Shown: positions 6,037-11,452 of the stretch, piece by piece
How positions within the stretch are numbered: the stretch's first letter is position 1
How the letters are laid out: the number at the start of each line of letters is the position of its first letter
DNA from: Ignavibacteriota bacterium
GTDB taxonomy: Bacteria; Bacteroidota; Ignavibacteria; Palsa-1295
Assembly: GCA_025357895.1 (NCBI GenBank)
Contig: JANYLL010000358.1
Location: 1 to 11,452, forward strand
Direction: 5' to 3'
DNA: 11,452 bases
The notes under the pieces: model-generated
Told to the model about the DNA's origin: nothing
The model's database searches: none
Seen by the model: the letters and a program-made list of their open reading frames with translations, nothing else
Made by a program: the position numbers and the translations under genes

Positions 6037-7617
6037 CTAATTCAATCCATTGCGCGCGTAAACTTCAAAAGAAACGAAACGACGGACAAGCGTATATTCA
6101 TTATGGAGATGCGGAGACGTAGTAATTGCTTCAAGGTAATTGCCTGACGACGGAGCAGATGGAGGAACGTCAGTACCATAAAGAATAATGTAATCCGGAT
6201 GTTGCGAAAAGATATACTCCGCATCGAACGGTTTACCTTCTTTACGCAAGCGGGCTATATGTTTATCCATCAAGCCGTTCAGATCGAGCAGCCGCATTTG
6301 TGGATTCATATATCCGATAAGTCCTGCTTCGCCGGCAGCAACTGTGATCGGACCATGAGTATTTTGCACTAGCCAGTCCCCGACTTGCTCATGGGACGGT
6401 GTGGCATGACCGGGACGAGATGCAAATCCTGTGGGCATCCTCGGTAGTTCTCCCCGAAGCATGATGCGTCCGGAAAAACTGCATGAGAAACTGACTACTA
6501 AAACAAGAAGTACGAAAAATACTTTTGAAGGTGTACGAAATGCACCTGAGTTCATAAGCAGTTCATGGAGTTCAGCAAAACCGAAGACCGCTAAAAGAAA
6601 AAAGAACGGAGCTACAGGAATTAGAAACCGCGCCCCGGGCATCCAATCGCCGCTTGAATAAATAATAAAGATCATCGAAGTGGCAAGCATTATGCTTAGA
6701 TAGATCTTCATTCCGTTGCTTCGCCAATTCCGCAAAAAAGCAAAAAGGATTAGAAGAATAAGGGGTGCTGTGATGGCGCCTAATGCACCGAGAAGATATT
6801 TTATTCCCATCATATAACTTCGTAAACCGCCGCCGGTTTTTACATAGAAGGAGTTGGGCAGTACATCATGATATGTTGTCCAGCGCCACCAAAAAAAGAT
6901 GAGCATTCCGATCACGTACGGAAGTACGGTGTACATGAAAAATTTCATCCTCTCGGACTTGGGAATGTGAAGGAACAGGAAAATGAATCCGGCAAGAGCA
7001 AACATCGGAGACTCCGGTCTCGCTAATGTTGCTAATATAAAACAAAGGGAAAATGCAAAATATTTTATTACCGTGGTCCTCTTCTGTACCCTTATGGACT
7101 CCATGATGTCATGAGCAAAAACAGCCGATGCCATAAAGAGAAATGAAACGAGTGTCATTTCCAACCCACCGACACACCAGACAATAAAGGGAGCCGTCAG
7201 AATAGCAAAAAGCACTCCGAAACTTGCATAGAGAGAACGAAACGGAGAATGTGAATAGATTTTTTTTACGAGAGCATAAAGCAAAACAAGCGTGAGTAAA
7301 CCGAAGAGATAACTCAAAGCTTTTGCAAACCACATGAGCGCCAGCGGTGAAGCTTCGCGGCTGATCCCAAGTGTGGATGCTCCACTCAGCATCCACACCC
7401 AAAGAGGATCGGAATATCCTTCGACATACTCGCCGGGATTATAAACAAATCCCTGACCTCCTGCGGCATTTTCTGCTACGCGCATCGAAATAAAAACATC
7501 ATCAACGGTAAAATTGATATAGTCAATAGTTTCAACCACAAGCAAAAGAAATGCGATAGCAAGAACGATACGCGAGAAAAAGGAATACGTTGGCAAGCGA
7601 GTTTCAGTCATGTTCAT
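6037..7617 (-). CDS. GT-C type polytopic membrane protein, probable glycosyltransferase
   Basis: The 526-residue inner-membrane protein has about ten hydrophobic segments and a soluble C-terminal domain. The first outer loop after helix 1 carries FTVDDVFISMRVAEN (Asp39-Asp40) and then GQGFVYNPGEYVEGYSDPLW at about residues 54-73. An acidic pair in this loop followed by N-x-G-x-x-x-E-G-Y-(S/T)-x-P-L-W is the pattern of ArnT/AftB-like polyprenyl-phosphate sugar transferases, where the Asp residues are catalytic. Further conserved-looking points are GLEM (151-154), ARPES (199-203) and GDWMPGARFLIP (323-334). The C-terminal part includes AGEAGLIGYM, LLDLNGLMD and HPDYIILYG. The sugar and acceptor are unknown; glycosylation of envelope lipids, polysaccharide or secreted proteins is possible. 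A promoter at 7622-7655 lies directly before the ATG, and initiation at Met3 (7611) is an alternative. Confidence 0.8.
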   Translation of the reverse strand: MNMTETRLPTYSFFSRIVLAIAFLLLVVETIDYINFTVDDVFISMRVAENAAGGQGFVYNPGEYVEGYSDPLWVWMLSGASTLGISREASPLALMWFAKALSYLFGLLTLVLLYALVKKIYSHSPFRSLYASFGVLFAILTAPFIVWCVGGLEMTLVSFLFMASAVFAHDIMESIRVQKRTTVIKYFAFSLCFILATLARPESPMFALAGFIFLFLHIPKSERMKFFMYTVLPYVIGMLIFFWWRWTTYHDVLPNSFYVKTGGGLRSYMMGIKYLLGALGAITAPLILLILFAFLRNWRSNGMKIYLSIMLATSMIFIIYSSGDWMPGARFLIPVAPFFFLLAVFGFAELHELLMNSGAFRTPSKVFFVLLVLVVSFSCSFSGRIMLRGELPRMPTGFASRPGHATPSHEQVGDWLVQNTHGPITVAAGEAGLIGYMNPQMRLLDLNGLMDKHIARLRKEGKPFDAEYIFSQHPDYIILYGTDVPPSAPSSGNYLEAITTSPHLHNEYTLVRRFVSFEVYARNGLN

Positions 7618-7621
7618 TGAG

Positions 7622-7655
7622 CAAAAATACGGAAGGACGAATGGCGCAAGACAAA
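7622..7655 (-). promoter_or_regulatory. Bacteroidota-type promoter for the membrane protein gene, nearly leaderless
   Basis: On the minus strand, TTTG (7652-7655) and TATTTTTG (7622-7629) are separated by 22 bp and match the -33 and -7 boxes of Bacteroidota promoters. The -7 box ends only 4 bp before the ATG at 7617, so the transcript would start at or next to the start codon. Confidence 0.5.
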
Positions 7656-7713
7656 AGTCAAAATTAAAGAGTCCATGAGCGCAAAGCCCAAATTACGACT
7701 TCTGATTTTGAGT
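7656..7713. repeat. Imperfect AT-rich inverted repeat between two minus-strand genes
   Basis: The left arm (7656-7673, with TCAAAATT at 7658-7665) and the right arm (7697-7713, containing TGATTTTGAGT) are imperfect reverse complements of about 17 nt around a 23-nt spacer. The TCAAAATT unit also occurs in tandem just after prfA (2071-2085). It may be a structural or dispersed repeat; it lacks the GC-rich stem of a good terminator. Confidence 0.4.
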
Positions 7714-7729
7714 TTTAACTTTGTAAATC

Positions 7730-9910
7730 CTACCGAACAACAGTAAACTTCTCGATCTGCTCCGGATCATCACTTTCAAGACGAAGAAAATACATTCCTA
7801 TCGGAAGATCATTCACGAAGAATGAAATCGTTTTTACTCCTGCATCTTCGCTACCATTTGAAAGGAGACGAGTAACTCTACCAAGCTGATCAACGAGTTC
7901 GAGTTTTATGTATTGACGTTTTGCAAGCGAGTAGGAAATAATTGACGAAGAAACAACAGGGTTTGGATAAATTATTAACTTTTTATCGGCGTTGCTTCGA
8001 TATCTCACTGCGCCCGTAATATTATCTGCTCGGAAAATTCCTGAATGTGAGCATGAAACAAACAATGTATTCTTATCTCGCGTAATGATTGATGTTACAT
8101 TCAGATCGGTCAGCCCTGAAGTCGAGCCGCGCCATGCAGTTTCTCCGGCAAATTGAATAAATGTACCTTTACTTGTTCCGGCATAAACATTCTGTTTCGA
8201 ATCGGTCACTAAACCATTCACCTTTATATTCTTTGGAAAGCCACTATTCTGTGGAATCCATGTCTTACCACCATCAGCAGAGCGCATAATCGCTGTTGAA
8301 TCAAAAACAGCAAGAACGTCTCCGTTGTACGTTGGTGCTATACTCGTTACAAGAGTTGTGGGCGGTTGAATCGTGACTGCTTTCCAGGAAAATCCACCGT
8401 CATGTGAAACCGAAAATCCGCCTTGTGAACCTGCATAAAACGTAAGTGAATCGGCAATTGAGAATGAATAGATCGACGTAGGTTGATACTCAACTTGTAC
8501 AACTTTCCAGGTGATGCCATTATCTTCGGAATGGTGGCAATATCCCGCATCGTCAATCGCAACTATTTTTCCCGGTGCTGCCTCACGTATAAAATCAATA
8601 TTATTATCGGGCTTCATAGGTGAAGTGAAATTCCATGTATTACCCTCATCGGTCGTTCGAGCTACAACATTCCGATTCATACTATCAAGCATTCCCGCAA
8701 GAAGTGAGCCATCACTACCATTTCCGATAGAATAAACGGACCTGAATCCTTTTGGAATGATCTTATTCCAATGTGACCCATCATCTGGAGAATGATGAAA
8801 ATCAGAACCGAAAAGTGCCCACAATGAGCTTCCGAAAGGAGCAGCTAAAGCGAAAAAATAATTGCTGGCACTATTGCTGGCACTATCGGCAATAGGCAAA
8901 GAAATAGAAGTCCAGGATTTACAGGTATCGGTAGAACGTAAAATATAATCGCTTCCGCCTGCATAATAAACGCCGGAAGAGTCAAATGCTACACACGATG
9001 CTTTGGAATTAGGTCCAAAAAAATCGAAAATAGACCTTCTCCATGTCTTACCTGTATCCTGAGTTATATAACCCGAAGATGAAAAGCATATTTCTCTGCG
9101 GACTGCACCAGGCATAGATAATGCAGTAAATCCATTATTAGATAGATCCGTTTGGCGCTTGACCCATGTGCCCTTTAGCCCGGAAGAAGATGTATAGACA
9201 TCTCCGGAATCATTTTGAACATATACAATCGAATTATCACATGCAAAAAAAGGGAAATAATTCTTCGATGCAAATACTGAATCCCACGTTACTCCAAAGT
9301 CGGATGAACGGAATATTCTATTATAATTAAGTAAAAATAATGTATTGCTATCTTTGTAGCATAATTCCGAACCGGAGTATTTTACAGGCAAAATTATACG
9401 TTTCCATGTGAGACCGTCATCTACGGAATGCAAAATATAATTTGAAAAGGATGGTGTATCAACTGCCTCCGCAACATACTCGTGATCTTTCCCATGAATA
9501 AGTGAAGTTACATTATTTACGTTTGATGTATTTGTCCAATCCTTACCGCCATTTGTTGAGCAAAAAATTCCGTCTATGCCAAAACTATTTGGTGTAGAGC
9601 CAAAAATGAATGCACCACTGTTAGATATTAGCGTATTGCCAATAAATGGGGTTTGATTTTTTGTATCTTTCCAGCTAATACCTCTATCGGTTGATATATA
9701 AATCTCATCATGCACATTCGCTCCATAAGGGAAATGATAAGATAAAAAGGCAAAAACCGTATCAGTGGTACCCGCAACAATTTCACTTACATTTCCTCCG
9801 TCAGTCTGGACCCCCGGCAGATTCCCTGTCTGATGCCACGAAAGGAATTGCGCCTGCAATGAAGCGCAGCTCAGTATAAAGAAACAGATAAAAAATATGA
9901 CGATTTTCAT
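7730..9910 (-). CDS. Large secreted Asp-box repeat protein with T9SS sorting domain
   Basis: From the ATG at 9910 the protein has 726 residues. A TTG three codons upstream is less likely because MKIVIFFICFFILSCASLQAQ starts a clean Sec signal peptide. About eleven Asp-box motifs follow across residues ~70-555, including STDRGISW, SVDDGLTW, SSDFGVTW, TTDEGNTW, SEDNGITW, SHDGGFSW and SADGGKTW. This suggests two consecutive beta-propellers of the BNR/YCF48/sortilin type. The T9SS type A sorting domain starts at about residue 645 (KLIIYPNPVVSSS) and ends IEKFTVVR. It shares IKLxLVDxLGRV and NDLPxGMYxLRLE with the 449-residue protein, so the two are paralogues with different repeat numbers. The signal peptide contains ILSC, but Leu and Ser before Cys make a poor lipobox. 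The protein is probably released or attached at the cell surface; its ligand or activity is unknown. Confidence 0.9.
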   Translation of the reverse strand: MKIVIFFICFFILSCASLQAQFLSWHQTGNLPGVQTDGGNVSEIVAGTTDTVFAFLSYHFPYGANVHDEIYISTDRGISWKDTKNQTPFIGNTLISNSGAFIFGSTPNSFGIDGIFCSTNGGKDWTNTSNVNNVTSLIHGKDHEYVAEAVDTPSFSNYILHSVDDGLTWKRIILPVKYSGSELCYKDSNTLFLLNYNRIFRSSDFGVTWDSVFASKNYFPFFACDNSIVYVQNDSGDVYTSSSGLKGTWVKRQTDLSNNGFTALSMPGAVRREICFSSSGYITQDTGKTWRRSIFDFFGPNSKASCVAFDSSGVYYAGGSDYILRSTDTCKSWTSISLPIADSASNSASNYFFALAAPFGSSLWALFGSDFHHSPDDGSHWNKIIPKGFRSVYSIGNGSDGSLLAGMLDSMNRNVVARTTDEGNTWNFTSPMKPDNNIDFIREAAPGKIVAIDDAGYCHHSEDNGITWKVVQVEYQPTSIYSFSIADSLTFYAGSQGGFSVSHDGGFSWKAVTIQPPTTLVTSIAPTYNGDVLAVFDSTAIMRSADGGKTWIPQNSGFPKNIKVNGLVTDSKQNVYAGTSKGTFIQFAGETAWRGSTSGLTDLNVTSIITRDKNTLFVSCSHSGIFRADNITGAVRYRSNADKKLIIYPNPVVSSSIISYSLAKRQYIKLELVDQLGRVTRLLSNGSEDAGVKTISFFVNDLPIGMYFLRLESDDPEQIEKFTVVR

Positions 9911-10093
9911 AGTAGTCAATAACCTGCTTACAGGGTGAATTGTTACACTTCTCTTATGAGATTTGCTGATAACGTCCTACTATTTAAGCAGTTGCAAGTT
10001 AATCCTGTTCTCCGTCCCAGTTAATTAATATTCATTTTCTTTGGCATAGTCTTTGCAACTAAAATGAGAGAATTCACATAATCATGTACACGT
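9911..10093. other. Divergent intergenic region, 183 bp
   Basis: This gap separates the 726-residue T9SS gene (minus) from the lipoprotein gene (plus) and must hold both promoters. Only the plus-strand sigma-54-type element at 10042-10057 is convincing. I found no TAnnTTTG box or -24/-12 pair for the minus-strand gene and no obvious palindromic activator site. Confidence 0.6.
10042..10057 (+). promoter_or_regulatory. Sigma-54-type (-24/-12) promoter before the lipoprotein gene
   Basis: TGGCATAGTCTTTGCA matches the RpoN consensus TGGCAC-N5-TTGCA, with GG (10043-10044) and GC (10055-10056) separated by exactly 10 bp. Transcription would start near 10068, about 26 nt before the ATG at 10094. 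The same stretch can be read as a degenerate TA-N3-TTTG Bacteroidota -7 box, so RpoN control is likely but not certain. Confidence 0.55.
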
Positions 10094-10873
10094 ATGAAAA
10101 AGCTATTTACTGAAAAAAATTTATTCCAAGCCGCATTATATAGTGTTGCAGTATTAGGAATTGCAAGCTGTACCGTTAATCCAACATCGCCTACTGATGG
10201 AGGAAGTAACATAGCAATGCGCACACAATTGGATGCAGTGACCATTCATTCCACATTTTCGGGTCATGCTTTGCCCCCGGGTTTTGGATCTGTGGATTCA
10301 TTACAAGTAACGAGTGCGGCATTTGCTGCAAGTAACTTTATGCTGCGAAGTGATCTATCCGATGATCAGCCCGATCCTAATCTGGCAGAAGGAAGTATCC
10401 GACCGCCGCAATTTCTTCTTGCATTCGATGTATCGGGAAGGCAATATATAGGTGAAGCTATTATCGATGCTTACACATATCATCGCGGAAGATTCGATAT
10501 CCGTCCGCTTCAGGGAAATCCAGACTCGCTTTCTCTTGCATTCGGACCTTTATATAATATGCTCTTCAGAGCAAATGAAAATGTACCTGCAAATACGACG
10601 ATCGTGATTCGTGGATACGTATGGCAGTCCGGAAACCAAATGCCATTTACCTATCGCTCGGCAGTTACCGGGAATGGTAATGTCTATTTCGATCAACCGT
10701 TAGTCGTAACTAAAGGTTCACCGATGGAAGTTCTTGTGAGATTTCCTTCACAAATTGCTTTCTCTGACGGAACAGGTGCGATCTTAGATCCGCGCGATGG
10801 AAAGAATGGAGCAGCTATCGAAGCAAATTTAAAAGGTGCATTAAAAGCATCAGTAAATACTTCAGGATCGTAA
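10094..10873 (+). CDS. Lipoprotein of unknown function
   Basis: The 259-residue protein begins MKKLFTEKNLFQAALYSVAV and has a lipobox GIASC ending at Cys26. A Thr/Ser/Pro/Gly-rich linker (TVNPTSPTDGGSN) follows, so it is lipidated and tethered to a membrane, probably the outer one. The mature part has no motif I recognise. It contains several beta-rich stretches (FLLAFDVSGRQYIGEAIIDAYTYHRG, shortened here as FLLAFDVSGRQ and YIGEAIIDAY) and the segment PANTTIVIRGYVWQSGNQM. It ends GALKASVNTSGS. No transmembrane segment follows the lipobox. The gene stands alone, convergent with carB, and has its own sigma-54-type promoter, which suggests conditional expression. The ATG at 10094 places the signal peptide correctly; an ATG at 10084 is out of frame. 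The function cannot be inferred. Confidence 0.8.
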   Translation: MKKLFTEKNLFQAALYSVAVLGIASCTVNPTSPTDGGSNIAMRTQLDAVTIHSTFSGHALPPGFGSVDSLQVTSAAFAASNFMLRSDLSDDQPDPNLAEGSIRPPQFLLAFDVSGRQYIGEAIIDAYTYHRGRFDIRPLQGNPDSLSLAFGPLYNMLFRANENVPANTTIVIRGYVWQSGNQMPFTYRSAVTGNGNVYFDQPLVVTKGSPMEVLVRFPSQIAFSDGTGAILDPRDGKNGAAIEANLKGALKASVNTSGS

Positions 10874-10899
10874 TGCTTTATTTAGTCTACTCGCTATAT

Positions 10900-10926
10900 T
10901 TTGAGGTCACAAATTGTGACCTCAAA
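10900..10926. terminator. Perfect 13-bp palindrome between convergent genes
   Basis: TTTGAGGTCACAA and TTGTGACCTCAAA are exact reverse complements around one base. The palindrome overlaps the last five bases of the carB coding strand, stop codon included (10922-10924), and lies 26 bp past the lipoprotein stop. It can fold into a stable GAGGTCAC/GTGACCTC hairpin on either strand and probably serves as a shared terminator. Neither side has a proper T tract, so a protein-binding operator is an alternative. Confidence 0.5.
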
Positions 10927-11452
10927 CAAATGCAGCAGCCTGCCTCAGTTCCCCTTCTCTTCTGACGATCTGCTCTAATTGATTTAAGAACCACGGATCA
11001 ATTTTTGTGATGTCAAATATTTGCTCTCGCGTCATGCCGAGTTTCATTGCATAGCGGATGGTGAAGATCATATCCGAGCGGCGCTGGGCAAGCCGTTCGC
11101 GAACGATTTCCATAGTACGAATTTTTTCTATCTCAGACATTTCATCTATTTCGAATTCATCTTTGCCATCGGAACCAAGTCCGTAACGCGATTGCTCGAG
11201 AGAGCGAATTGCTTTTTGAAAAGCTTCTTTAAATGTTCTGCCGAAGGACATTACTTCGCCGACCGATTTCATCTGCACACCAAGCTGCGAACTTGCGGCA
11301 TCGATACCTTTGAATTTTTCGAAATCCCATCGCGGAATTTTCACGACGCAATAATCTATAGTCGGCTCGAAGCATGAAGGAGTTTGCTTTGTAATATCAT
11401 TCGGAATTTCATCGAGCGTATAACCGACAGCAAGTTTCGCTGCGATCTTCGC
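10922..11452 (-). CDS. carB: Carbamoyl-phosphate synthase large chain, N-terminal half, 5' end beyond the window
   Basis: The frame is open to the right edge; 176 residues are visible, starting AKIAAKLAVGYTLDEI. The run NDIT, SCFEPTIDYCVVKIPRW, DFEKF, QMKSVGEVMSFGRTFKEAF and KAIRSLEQSRYG matches the end of the first ATP-grasp (carboxyphosphate) domain of CarB. KIDPWFLNQLEQIV matches the start of the oligomerisation domain. CarB makes carbamoyl phosphate from bicarbonate, ATP and CarA-supplied ammonia for arginine and pyrimidine synthesis. The E. coli protein has 1,073 residues, but this one stops at the equivalent of about residue 455, after RREGELRQAAAFV. No second half follows. It is therefore either a natural split carB1, as known in Methanocaldococcus and Aquifex, or a truncated gene. 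GTG at 11344 is internal and is not the start. Confidence 0.88.
   Translation of the reverse strand, partial: AKIAAKLAVGYTLDEIPNDITKQTPSCFEPTIDYCVVKIPRWDFEKFKGIDAASSQLGVQMKSVGEVMSFGRTFKEAFQKAIRSLEQSRYGLGSDGKDEFEIDEMSEIEKIRTMEIVRERLAQRRSDMIFTIRYAMKLGMTREQIFDITKIDPWFLNQLEQIVRREGELRQAAAFV

Noticed and set aside
2084..9910. Naming the two Asp-box proteins sialidases
   Set aside because: Asp boxes occur in many non-enzymatic propellers and no catalytic Arg triad or Tyr/Glu pair was identified.
9911..9919. TTG start adding three residues to the large T9SS protein
   Set aside because: The ATG at 9910 is directly followed by an ideal signal peptide; the upstream TTG adds nothing.
10900..10926. A CRP/FNR-type binding site
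   Set aside because: The half-sites are everted (TCACA then TGTGA) compared with the TGTGA-N6-TCACA arrangement, and the site lies between convergent gene ends.
11342..11344. GTG as the start of a short carB-like gene
   Set aside because: Clear CarB homology continues in frame upstream to the window edge.

Overview
The window comes from a bacterium of the Bacteroidota/FCB group. Two genes and one gene remnant encode type IX secretion (T9SS, Por) C-terminal sorting domains. Genes mostly lack Shine-Dalgarno sequences, and two upstream regions carry Bacteroidota-style TAnnTTTG promoter boxes. The long Asp-box/T9SS proteins and moderate GC content would fit the Kapabacteria/Ignavibacteria side of the group, but that placement is inference only.

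Layout from left to right. A partial PKD-repeat protein (1-939, +) is followed by prfA, peptide chain release factor 1 (993-2069, +). Convergent with prfA is a secreted Asp-box/T9SS protein (2084-3433, -). Behind it lies the decayed sorting domain of a second, lost T9SS gene (3483-3730, -). That remnant abuts a second copy of the prfA 3' end (3731-3809) and a strong hairpin terminator (3820-3857). Next come a DUF885 putative metallopeptidase (3906-5714, -), a 322-bp gap with a candidate promoter, a GT-C type polytopic membrane protein (6037-7617, -) and a second, larger Asp-box/T9SS protein (7730-9910, -). Divergent from the last is an unknown lipoprotein (10094-10873, +) with a good sigma-54-type -24/-12 element. 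At the right edge is the C-terminal part of a carB-like gene (10922 to the edge, -) that stops at about half the usual CarB length.

The most unusual structure is around prfA. The last 20 codons plus stop of prfA, and some 3' flank, recur 1,724 bp downstream. The two copies differ at only four coding positions, all synonymous. The distal copy, not the one attached to prfA, is followed by an intrinsic terminator. The simplest reading is that a 1.7-kb segment carrying T9SS cargo was inserted at the prfA 3' end or arose through duplication and deletion there. The live gene then has a replacement tail, and the original tail and terminator are stranded on the far side. No integrase or transposase is visible.

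The other points worth a second look are the half-length CarB ending in a perfect palindrome, the sigma-54-type promoter of the lipoprotein gene, and a nearly leaderless promoter in front of the membrane protein. The genes do not form one pathway: housekeeping genes (prfA, carB) are interspersed with cell-envelope and secreted proteins. No tRNA, rRNA, CRISPR array or recognisable transposase was seen.
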